NCBI GenBank assembly: GCA_027452165.1
Contig: DAIDGX010000024.1
Coordinates: 186,001-250,000, forward strand
Reading direction: 5' to 3'
Length of the DNA: 64,000 nucleotides
Source: Vulcanimicrobiota bacterium
GTDB lineage: Bacteria; Vulcanimicrobiota; Vulcanimicrobiia; Vulcanimicrobiales; Vulcanimicrobiaceae
The notes beneath the pieces are model-generated. The model was not told where the DNA came from. It saw nothing but the letters and a program-made list of their open reading frames with translations, and searched no databases. Positions within the stretch are counted from its first letter, which is position 1; every line of letters begins with the position of its first letter. Shown in pieces: positions 16,519-23,473 of this stretch. Both the position numbers and the translations under genes were made by a program.

Positions 16519-17760
16519 TCAGCGAACCTTCCCGAAGACGATCACGCTATTGTGGCCGCCGAAACCGAACGAGTTGCTAAACGCCACCTTCACCTCGGCC
16601 TTGCGTGCCACGTTCGGCACGTAGTCGAGCGTGCAATCGGGATCGGGGAATTCGTAGTTGATTGTCGGCGGCATGATATCGTCATGCACCGTCATCACCG
16701 TTGCAACGCCCTCCAGGCCGCCGGCCGCACCGAGCGCATGCCCGTGCATCGATTTCGTCGAGCTCACCGCAAGTTTCGGATGCTCTCCGAAGACCTTTTG
16801 AATCGCTTGTGATTCGGCGGTATCACCGAGCGGGGTCGAGGTGCCGTGCGCATTGATGTACGACACATCCGCCGGCGTCACGTCCGCCGACGCAAGCGCG
16901 CGCCGGAGAGCAAGCATGACGCCGTTACCTTCAGGATCGGGCGCGACGATGTTGTATGCGTCGGCAGACTGACCGAAACCGAGTACCTCGCAGTAGATTT
17001 TCGCACCGCGAGCCGTGGCATGCTCGTATTCCTCGAACACGAGCACGCCCGCACCCTCGGCGAGCAAAAAGCCATCGCGCTGGGAATCGAACGGGCGCGA
17101 CGCGTGCGCCGGGTCGTCGTTGCGCGTGGTCATTGCCTTCATGGAACAAAAGCCGCCCACGGCCATCGGCGTGATCACCGCTTCCGAACCGCCGGCGATC
17201 ATCGCGATCGCTTCGCCGCTTGCGATGCGGTTGTATGCCGTTGCAAGCGCATCGTTCGCCGAAGCGCACGCGCTCGCAACCGAAAATGCGGGGCCGCGGA
17301 ATCCGTAGGTCATCGACACGTGCGCCGTCGCCGCGTTCGCCATGAGCATCGGGATAAAGAACGGCGAGGTTTTGCTCCAGGTGCCGCTCTGAATGGCCTT
17401 CTCCGATTCGAACCAGAACGTTTGAATGCCACCGATGCCGGTGCCGATCAGCACGCCTATGCGGTCCTTGAACGCTTGGTCGTCGGGCAGCTTCGCGTCC
17501 TCGATCGCTTCACGCGACGCGACGAACGCAAGTTGCGAGAAACGGTCCATGCGGCGCGCCTCTTTGCGCCCGATCAGCGCATCGGCGTCGAAGTCCTTCA
17601 CCTCGGCCGCAATGCGCGTTGTAAACTTGCTCGCATCGAACACGGTGATGGGGCCCGCGCCGGACTCGCCGGCCACCAAACGGCGCCAGAACTCGGGGGC
17701 GGTATTACCAAGGGGCGTCACGGCGCCGAGGCCCGTGACGACTACACGTCGCTTATCCAA
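16519..17760 (-). CDS. fabF: Beta-ketoacyl-ACP synthase II
   Basis: A 413-aa thiolase-fold condensing enzyme of fatty acid elongation. The nucleophile Cys is in FSVASACASANDALATA, and the two catalytic His are in YINAHGTSTPLGDTAE and KSMHGHALGAAGGLEG. The C-terminus SNSFGFGGHNSVIVF is typical. It begins with TTG at 17758-17760 (MDKRRVVVTGLGAVTPLG); no ATG or GTG is available in frame nearby. acpP, which often separates rnc and fabF, is absent. The preceding intergenic region is short and shared with the divergent gene at 17888. Confidence 0.96.
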   Translation of the reverse strand: MDKRRVVVTGLGAVTPLGNTAPEFWRRLVAGESGAGPITVFDASKFTTRIAAEVKDFDADALIGRKEARRMDRFSQLAFVASREAIEDAKLPDDQAFKDRIGVLIGTGIGGIQTFWFESEKAIQSGTWSKTSPFFIPMLMANAATAHVSMTYGFRGPAFSVASACASANDALATAYNRIASGEAIAMIAGGSEAVITPMAVGGFCSMKAMTTRNDDPAHASRPFDSQRDGFLLAEGAGVLVFEEYEHATARGAKIYCEVLGFGQSADAYNIVAPDPEGNGVMLALRRALASADVTPADVSYINAHGTSTPLGDTAESQAIQKVFGEHPKLAVSSTKSMHGHALGAAGGLEGVATVMTVHDDIMPPTINYEFPDPDCTLDYVPNVARKAEVKVAFSNSFGFGGHNSVIVFGKVR

Positions 17761-17887
17761 AACAGTCGCATGTTACGGCGCCCGACGCTTGGCGCCTTCC
17801 GGCATCACCTGGAGGCCCCCAGGGAACTTTGCAGCGCAGCCGTTCGTTGCCTAGCATACCAACTGCACCCTTATGAGGACGTCGTTT

Positions 17888-18406
17888 ATGACCAAACGGA
17901 GTGCCATCGCCGCTGCCCTGCTCGCCCTGCTCATGCCGATTGCGGCGATGGCGAGCCAGCGGATCCCTCCCGCGCCGACCTTTCCGGCTCCCGGAACCAT
18001 CACGAGCAACCCCGGGACCGGCAACCAAAACCTCGCGCCCTACCAAGGCGATACCCAAGGCTCGCTCAGTAGCCAGAACTGGTTTGCAGTCTCGAACTGG
18101 TACGCCTACTGCGGCAAGCACAGCAGCGCGAACGACGACCATGCGCCCAATGCGGTGACGGGCGCCGACGCGAACTGCCTGACCCTGCCGCCCGGCCTTC
18201 GCGGCCTGACCTCGTTTCGCGGCACCGTCGTGGGCGTCCGCGGCGACTACGTGGCGATCCGCCAAGGCACAGGCTCGCAGCTGTACGACGTAACCCAGGC
18301 CCGAAGCCACGGCACCGTACCGCACCGGCTCTATGCCTCTCGTAAGGTGACCGTGTACGGGCATCGCGATGACTCCGGCCGCTTCCACGTCGTCGCCATC
18401 AGATAG
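17888..18406 (+). CDS. Secreted protein of unknown function
   Basis: A 172-aa protein with ATG at 17888, preceded by GAGGA at 8-base spacing. An upstream in-frame start at 17873 would place the signal peptide further in. MTKRSAIAAALLALLMPIAA is a signal peptide with cleavage near AMA-SQ. The mature part has a Pro/Gly/Asn-rich 50-residue stretch, two Cys in a NWYAYCGKHSS and DANCLTLPPG context, then a small beta-rich segment SFRGTVVGVRGDYVAIRQG that reads like an OB-fold nucleic acid- or ligand-binding strand set. I do not recognise a named family. Probably periplasmic. Confidence 0.6.
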   Translation: MTKRSAIAAALLALLMPIAAMASQRIPPAPTFPAPGTITSNPGTGNQNLAPYQGDTQGSLSSQNWFAVSNWYAYCGKHSSANDDHAPNAVTGADANCLTLPPGLRGLTSFRGTVVGVRGDYVAIRQGTGSQLYDVTQARSHGTVPHRLYASRKVTVYGHRDDSGRFHVVAIR

Positions 18407-18441
18407 CGCGGGCGACGCAAATGGTACAATGGGGGTCACGT

Positions 18442-18804
18442 ATGAAGCCGTTCGTCGTGGCCCTCTTTCTTTTCGCCGCAACGCTGGCCGCGGCGGCCCC
18501 GACGCTTGCCGATCAGACGTTTTGGACGCTCACGGCTAAGCCGTCGCTCGCCCCCGCGCCCTCGCCCTGGCCGGTGACGATCAACGCGGAGTATTTGACG
18601 TACGCATGCCGCTACCGGGGGCGGCATACCTCGTGCTTCTGCGAACGTCCGGTGGCCTACGGCGTGCAGCCCCGCTGCTACGTTGGGCAACCGCCGCGTC
18701 CGCCCTATCCGCCCCCGCCCTCGCGCATCGTGCACCCGCAACGGCCACCGGTCGCGCCGCTGCCGCCCGTGCGGACCGCACCGCCGGTTCCAACCCATAC
18801 CTAA
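18442..18804 (+). CDS. Small secreted proline-rich protein
   Basis: A 120-aa protein starting at ATG 18442 ([20 protein letters not shown]), a signal peptide. The mature N-terminal region has four Cys in a short span ([18 protein letters not shown] and QPRCYVG), likely two disulfides. From about residue 78 the protein is a Pro-rich tail. A TACAAT hexamer lies 11 bases before the ATG, a possible -10 element with no clear -35. No known family was recognised. Confidence 0.5.
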   Translation: MKPFVVALFLFAATLAAAAPTLADQTFWTLTAKPSLAPAPSPWPVTINAEYLTYACRYRGRHTSCFCERPVAYGVQPRCYVGQPPRPPYPPPPSRIVHPQRPPVAPLPPVRTAPPVPTHT

Positions 18805-18845
18805 CCCACCTCGGCCGGTGGAATCACCCCGTCGCATAAGGGTCC

Positions 18846-18874
18846 TTGCACGGGGTGCGGGGCTTTGCTATACT
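18846..18874 (+). promoter_or_regulatory. Sigma70-type promoter of rpmA (leaderless or nearly so)
   Basis: TTGCAC (18846-18851), a 17-base spacer, then TATACT (18869-18874). The rpmA ATG is at 18884, so the expected transcription start falls within about 3 bases of the start codon. No Shine-Dalgarno sequence fits in between. Confidence 0.75.
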
Positions 18875-18883
18875 CACCCGGCT

Positions 18884-19168
18884 ATGTTCCAGTTTGACCT
18901 GCAACTGTTCGCGTCCAAGAAGGGCGCCGGTTCGACCCGCAACGGTCGCGATTCGAACGCCCAGCGCCTCGGCGTGAAGCGCTTCGGTGGCGAGCGCGTG
19001 CTCGCGGGCAACATCCTCGTGCGCCAGCGCGGCACCAAGTTCTATCCGGGCGAGAACGTCGGCATCGGTAAAGATCACACGCTCTTCGCGCTCGTCGAAG
19101 GCACGGTCGAATTCTCCGAGCGCCGGAACAAGAAGCACGTCAACGTGCGCCCGGCCGCCGCTGCGTAG
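18884..19168 (+). CDS. rpmA: Ribosomal protein L27 with cleavable-type N-terminal extension
   Basis: A 94-aa protein. After a 10-residue extension [10 protein letters not shown] comes [20 protein letters not shown], the conserved L27 body whose N-terminal tail reaches the peptidyl transferase centre. The extension matches the Firmicutes form, in which L27 is cut after ...FFA by the cysteine protease Prp before assembly. rplU and prp, the usual neighbours upstream, are not adjacent; two unrelated secreted-protein genes are. An intrinsic terminator follows. Confidence 0.95.
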   Translation: MFQFDLQLFASKKGAGSTRNGRDSNAQRLGVKRFGGERVLAGNILVRQRGTKFYPGENVGIGKDHTLFALVEGTVEFSERRNKKHVNVRPAAAA

Positions 19169-19193
19169 TCGCAGCGCGAACGACATTCGGACG

Positions 19194-19226
19194 GGGGGCC
19201 GCTCACGCGGCCCTCTTCCTTTTCTT
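19194..19226 (+). terminator. Intrinsic terminator after rpmA
   Basis: A 9-bp stem, arms 19194-19202 and 19207-19215 with loop TCAC and one G-T pair, followed by a T-rich tract (TTCCTTTTCTT). It lies between the rpmA stop and obg, so obg probably has its own promoter or depends on read-through. Confidence 0.75.
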
Positions 19227-19270
19227 GCCGAAGGTTCCCGGTCGGCATTCCCGCAACTACATCGAGTCAC

Positions 19271-20536
19271 GTGAAATTCATCGACGAAGCGACGATCACC
19301 GTCGCGGCAGGCGACGGCGGCAACGGCATCGTTGCATGGCGACGCGAGAAGTACATCCCGAAGGGCGGCCCTGCGGGCGGTGACGGCGGTCACGGCGGCG
19401 GCGTCTATCTCGAAGCGACGCCCGAGCTTTCGACGCTCGTCGAGTTTCGCTACAAGCGACAGTTTCACGCCGAAGCCGGCAAGGCCGGCGGGCAATCGAA
19501 CAAGTCTGGGCGCAGCGGCGACGACCTGACGATCCCCGTCCCGGTCGGCACGATCGTCTATCGCACGTTCGAGGGTAAAACCGAGCAGTTTCTCACCGAT
19601 CTTGCACAACCCGGCGATCGCGTGCTCGTCGCCAAAGGCGGCAAAGGCGGCCTCGGCAATCAGCATTTTGCCACGAGCACGCGCCAGGCGCCGCGGATCG
19701 CCTACAACGGCGAGCCGGGGGAGAAGTGCGGCGTCCGCTTGGAGTTGCGCCTGCTCGCCGATTGCGGTGTGATCGGGGTTCCGAACGCCGGCAAATCGAC
19801 GTTACTCTCGGTCGTCTCGGCGGCCCGCCCAAAGATCGCGGATTATCCGTTCACCACGATCGAGCCGCAGCTCGGCGTCGTGCGCGTGGGCGACGATGAA
19901 TCGTTCGTGATGGTCGATGTGCCCGGCTTGATCGAAGGCGCGCACGAAGGCGCGGGGCTGGGCGATCAGTTTCTGAAACACGTCGAGCGCACGCGCGCGC
20001 TCGTGCATCTGCTCGACGGCGCGAAATCACTCGATGAGATGCTGCACGACAAAACGACGATCGAACGCGAACTTGGTGCGTGGAACCCGAAGCTGCTCGA
20101 TAAGCCTACGCTCGTGGTCGTGAGCAAACTCGATCTTCCCGACGCGCAAGCGCGCTTGGCCGAACTTCGCGAACGCTTTCCCGACGCACGCGGCATCAGC
20201 TCTGCGACGCGGGAAGGCGTGCAAGACCTCGTGTATGCCGTGTGGCAAACGATCAAGGACGCGCCGCTCCCCGAAGTCGTCACGCCACCGCCCGCGCTCA
20301 TCGAGCTCGTGCCGCACGATGCGTTTACGATCTCGCGCGAACCCGACGGTACGTTTGTCATCGCCGGCGAACGCGTAGAGCGGCTCGTTGCGCTCACCAA
20401 TTTCGACTCCGACGAAGCGCTCGCGCGCTTCGAACGAACGCTCGCCAAGATGGGCGTGGAAAAGAAGCTACGCGAACTCGGTGCGGTCGATGGTGACACC
20501 GTGCGCATCGGCCACTACGAGTTCACCTATTCATGA
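19271..20536 (+). CDS. obg: Obg-family GTPase
   Basis: A 421-aa ribosome-assembly GTPase. The glycine-rich Obg fold (about 1-158, e.g. GDGGHGGGVYLEA and KGGKGGLGN) is followed by a G domain with G1 GVPNAGKSTLL, G2/switch PFTTIEPQLGVV, G3 DVPGL and G4 VSKLD. A C-terminal OCT domain lies at about 345-421. It takes part in 50S maturation and the stringent response. The start is GTG at 19271. The stop overlaps nadD by 4 bases. Confidence 0.96.
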   Translation: MKFIDEATITVAAGDGGNGIVAWRREKYIPKGGPAGGDGGHGGGVYLEATPELSTLVEFRYKRQFHAEAGKAGGQSNKSGRSGDDLTIPVPVGTIVYRTFEGKTEQFLTDLAQPGDRVLVAKGGKGGLGNQHFATSTRQAPRIAYNGEPGEKCGVRLELRLLADCGVIGVPNAGKSTLLSVVSAARPKIADYPFTTIEPQLGVVRVGDDESFVMVDVPGLIEGAHEGAGLGDQFLKHVERTRALVHLLDGAKSLDEMLHDKTTIERELGAWNPKLLDKPTLVVVSKLDLPDAQARLAELRERFPDARGISSATREGVQDLVYAVWQTIKDAPLPEVVTPPPALIELVPHDAFTISREPDGTFVIAGERVERLVALTNFDSDEALARFERTLAKMGVEKKLRELGAVDGDTVRIGHYEFTYS

Positions 20537-21144
20537 AGCTCGGCATCTTCGGCGGCACGTTCGACCCGATCCATAACGCGCATCTTTTCGTCGCGGAATC
20601 GGCGCGGTCGCTCGAATCGCTCGATCGCGTACTCTTCATTCCGACGAGCAACCAGCAGCACCGTGCGGACGCGCAGGTAAGCGCAGCGCATCGCTGCGCG
20701 ATGGTGCTCGGCGCGATCGCGAACAACCGTGGCTTCGCGCTCGACGAGACCGACTTACGTCCCGGATCGAGCGGCCTCACCGCCGATCTCGTGCCGCTGC
20801 TGCGCACGAAATATCCCAAAGCGCATCTTACCTTCATCATCGGTGCGGACTCACTTGCGAACTCGACGTGGCAGCGCTTCGACGAGGTGCTCGAGGGGCT
20901 CGATCGTTTCGTGATCGCGCCGCGCCCCGGCGTGCGCGCCGAAGCGCTCCAACGCGTGATCGCGGCGGTACCCAAGCACTTGCGCGAACGTGTCGCGACG
21001 CTCAACATGCCCGAGATTCCCGAATCGGCGACGCTGATTCGTACGCTGCTCTCGCAGGGACGAAGCGTACGCTATCTCGTACCGGAGCCGGTATGGCAGT
21101 ACATCGTCGCACACAAGCTCTACGGTCTCTCATCGCAGGCCTAG
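20533..21144 (+). CDS. nadD: Nicotinate-mononucleotide adenylyltransferase
   Basis: A 203-aa nucleotidyltransferase that makes deamido-NAD from NaMN and ATP. Landmarks: LGIFGGTFDPIHNAHLFVAE with HxGH-like HNAH, FIPTSNQQH, FIIGADSLANSTWQRFDEV, and the C-terminal ISSTxIR-equivalent ESATLIRTLLSQG. ATG at 20533 overlaps the obg stop (ATGA). The obg-nadD pair is widely conserved. rsfS, which often follows nadD, is not found; a DUF3465 lipoprotein gene overlaps the nadD 3' end by 52 bases instead. Confidence 0.95.
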   Translation: MKLGIFGGTFDPIHNAHLFVAESARSLESLDRVLFIPTSNQQHRADAQVSAAHRCAMVLGAIANNRGFALDETDLRPGSSGLTADLVPLLRTKYPKAHLTFIIGADSLANSTWQRFDEVLEGLDRFVIAPRPGVRAEALQRVIAAVPKHLRERVATLNMPEIPESATLIRTLLSQGRSVRYLVPEPVWQYIVAHKLYGLSSQA

Positions 21145-21527
21145 CGCTCGCGCTCACGGCCGCCTGCGCATCGCACGCCGAGAAGCCCGATAACGCGGCC
21201 GCCTGCAACGATTACGCCTCACAGAACAGTGGTGGCGAGGTCCTCGTTTCTGGGCACGTCGTCGCCCTGCTCGGCAGTCGCGAGGGTCGCAGCGGCGAGC
21301 ACGAAGGCTATCTCCTGAAACTCGACGGCAGTTGCGATCTGCTCTTGAAGGTCGAGACCAACACAAGCATCACCGGACCGATTCCGTTCGCTCGCAACGA
21401 GCCCGTGATCATCAAAGGCGTGTACGTGTACGACCCGCTTGGCGGGTTGATCCACTGGACGCATCACGATCCGAGCGGACGCCACATGAACGGCTACGTC
21501 ATCGCCGGGGGCAAGAGCTACCGGTGA
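21093..21527 (+). CDS. DUF3465-family lipoprotein
   Basis: A 144-aa protein from ATG 21093, out of frame with and overlapping the last 52 bases of nadD. An earlier start in this frame would be wholly inside nadD. The N-terminus MAVHRRTQALRSLIAGLAL then ALTAACAS is a lipoprotein signal. The mature domain has SGHVVALLG, the middle strand LLLKVETNT, and the diagnostic GGLIHWTHHDPSGRHMNGYV. This matches the DUF3465 family signature of an OB-like fold in which G-x-IHWTHHDP-x-GRH is strongly conserved. The molecular function of DUF3465 is not established. Maf follows with a 4-base overlap. Confidence 0.75.
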   Translation: MAVHRRTQALRSLIAGLALALTAACASHAEKPDNAAACNDYASQNSGGEVLVSGHVVALLGSREGRSGEHEGYLLKLDGSCDLLLKVETNTSITGPIPFARNEPVIIKGVYVYDPLGGLIHWTHHDPSGRHMNGYVIAGGKSYR

Positions 21528-22132
21528 GAATCCTGGACCGCGTCGTGCTGGCGAGCGCCTCGCCGCGCCGCCTGGAATTGCTGTGTGCCCTCGGGCTCGA
21601 CGTGGCCGTGGTTCCGAGCGGGTACGACGAGCCCGACGACCCCGCCGCAACACCGGCCGAGCTCGCCGCCCGGCACGCGCGCGCGAAGGCTCTTGACGTG
21701 CGCCGCACCCTCGGGGAGCAGGACGCACGCTTGATCGTGGCCGCCGATACCGTGGTCGATCGCGACGGCATCGCGCTCAACAAGCCGGCCGACCACGCCG
21801 ACGCGGCGCGGATGCTGCGCGCGCTCTCCGGCCGCGAGCACCTGGTGCATACGGCCTTTGCCCTTTCGTTGCCCGGACACGCCCCGATCGAGCGCTCCTC
21901 CTCGACGCGCGTGCGCTTCTATGCGCTCGAGGACGGCGAGATCGCCGACTACGTGGCGACCGGGGAGCCGATGGACAAAGCCGGCGCCTACGGCATCCAA
22001 GGACGCGCCGCGTCGCTCGTCGAGGCGATCGACGGCGATTTCTATACGGTCATGGGGTTCCCGCTCGCTCGTTTCGTTCGTACGCTGCGGGAGTTGGGAT
22101 TTTCGCTGCCGACCGCGAAGAAAACGCCGTAA
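21524..22132 (+). CDS. maf: Maf-family nucleoside triphosphate pyrophosphatase
   Basis: A 202-aa protein starting with GTG at 21524 (overlap GTGA with the DUF3465 gene). It shows LASASPRRLELL (phosphate loop SxSPRR), AADTVVDRDG (catalytic acidic), NKPADHADA and the C-terminal DKAGAYGIQGRAASLVEAI. Maf proteins hydrolyse modified or canonical dTTP/UTP to monophosphates. They are often found beside mreB/mreCD, as here. Confidence 0.93.
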   Translation: MRILDRVVLASASPRRLELLCALGLDVAVVPSGYDEPDDPAATPAELAARHARAKALDVRRTLGEQDARLIVAADTVVDRDGIALNKPADHADAARMLRALSGREHLVHTAFALSLPGHAPIERSSSTRVRFYALEDGEIADYVATGEPMDKAGAYGIQGRAASLVEAIDGDFYTVMGFPLARFVRTLRELGFSLPTAKKTP

Positions 22133-22156
22133 CGGCACAATCTTCGAGGGCACCAC

Positions 22157-22963
22157 ATCTTCACGTACCGCGACGAGCGCAAGCTCTTTGCGCTAATCAC
22201 CGTCATCATCGTAGCCGCGCTACTCGCACTCGTGCAGATTAGCGCGGAACGTTCTGGTACGCCGAGCCCGCTCACGACGGCCGGGCTCTCCACCCTGTCG
22301 TTCGTCGAGGGCGCGGCGACCGCCGCGATCGACGGCGTACGCGGCGCGGGCAACGCGGTGCTCTCGCTCCCACAACTCGAGCGCGAGAATGCGCACCTGC
22401 GCAACGAAAATACCTCGCTCCGCGCCGAAAACGAACGCCTGCACGAACTCGCCGCCCAGTACGCCGCCGAGGTCTCGGTGCGTCCCATCGTCGAGGCCAA
22501 TCCGCACGGCATCGAGGCGCGCGTCGTCGGATACCCGCCGGAGAACGAGTCACGTACGGTGACGATCGATCGCGGCGCGAGTGCTGGCGTGCACAAGGAC
22601 GAAGGCGTGCTAGCACACGGCGGCGTGGTGGGACGCGTGGTCGCGGTAACGCCGTTTTCGAGCCAAGTCGCGCTCGTGACCGATTACACCAGCCGCATTC
22701 CGGCGGTGACACGGCGCGGACGCTACTGGGGCATCGCACGTGGAAACCTCGCGAGCATTCGCATGGAATACATTCCGCAGGACGCCTCGCTCAAAGTTGG
22801 CGATGTGGTCGTCACCGGCGACGGCCGCTCGTTCCGCTCGGGAATTCCACTCGGCACGATCACCCAGATCGAACGCAGCGCCGCGAGCCTCTATCAAACT
22901 GCCATTCTGAAGCCTGCCGTCAATCTCGGCGCCCTCGATCGCGTTGTCGTTGTCCCGAAATAA
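22157..22963 (+). CDS. mreC: Rod shape-determining protein MreC (probable AUC start)
   Basis: A 268-aa inner-membrane protein of the elongation machinery. From the proposed start the N-terminus is cytoplasmic FTYRDERKL followed by a transmembrane helix (about 11-30, LITVIIVAALLALV). A short coiled coil with repeated ENAHLRNENTSLRAENERL follows at about 75-100, then two beta-barrel domains (RVVGYPPENESRTVTIDRG, GVVGRVVAVTPFSSQVALV). The frame from the maf stop contains no ATG, GTG or TTG until GTG 22232, which would delete the membrane helix. ATC at 22157 sits 6 bases after a GAGGG site and is the best start. Confidence 0.88.
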   Translation: MFTYRDERKLFALITVIIVAALLALVQISAERSGTPSPLTTAGLSTLSFVEGAATAAIDGVRGAGNAVLSLPQLERENAHLRNENTSLRAENERLHELAAQYAAEVSVRPIVEANPHGIEARVVGYPPENESRTVTIDRGASAGVHKDEGVLAHGGVVGRVVAVTPFSSQVALVTDYTSRIPAVTRRGRYWGIARGNLASIRMEYIPQDASLKVGDVVVTGDGRSFRSGIPLGTITQIERSAASLYQTAILKPAVNLGALDRVVVVPK

Positions 22964-23471
22964 ACCGCCGCTTACGCGCGCAAGCGTGCCGATGTGGTGG
23001 ATCGCGACCGCGGTACTTTTCTTCGCTCTCGTGTTGCAGACGACGGTGATGCACTACATCCAAGTGCGCGACACCGAACCGAGTCTCGTGCTCGTAGCGG
23101 TCGTGTGGTATGCGATGCGTGCCGACTTGCGTCAGGCGGCAATGTACGGCCTCGCAGCCGGACTGCTCGAAGACATTCTCGCAACGGGAACCGGAGGGGC
23201 GTGGACGATCTCCACGACCGTCTGTGCCATCGTAGCGAGCATCGCGTCGCGTGGCTTCTTCGCCGACTCGATTCCGATCGTCACGGCGCTGACCCTCGGC
23301 ACGACGCTGTTGCGCGAGTTGCTCTTCTGGATCGTGATGGGTCTCGAGGGCTATCCGAGCGGTCTTGCCGGCTTACATGCTCACGAGGCGCTCGTCAAGG
23401 CGCTTCTCAACGCGATCGTGATGATCACGGCGATGCTGGTCGTACGCCGCTTTAACGAGCGACTCGCCTAA
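22944..23471 (+). CDS. mreD: Rod shape-determining protein MreD
   Basis: A 175-aa membrane protein with five to six hydrophobic segments, e.g. WWIATAVLFFALVLQTTVM and AAMYGLAAGLLEDILATGTG; the GLLED-IL-x-x-x-x-G motif is typical of MreD. It starts at TTG 22944, overlapping the mreC end by 20 bases; ATG 22992 is an alternative but removes 16 residues. It bridges MreC and PBP2 in the elongasome. Confidence 0.88.
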   Translation: MSLSRNKPPLTRASVPMWWIATAVLFFALVLQTTVMHYIQVRDTEPSLVLVAVVWYAMRADLRQAAMYGLAAGLLEDILATGTGGAWTISTTVCAIVASIASRGFFADSIPIVTALTLGTTLLRELLFWIVMGLEGYPSGLAGLHAHEALVKALLNAIVMITAMLVVRRFNERLA

Positions 23472-23473
23472 TC

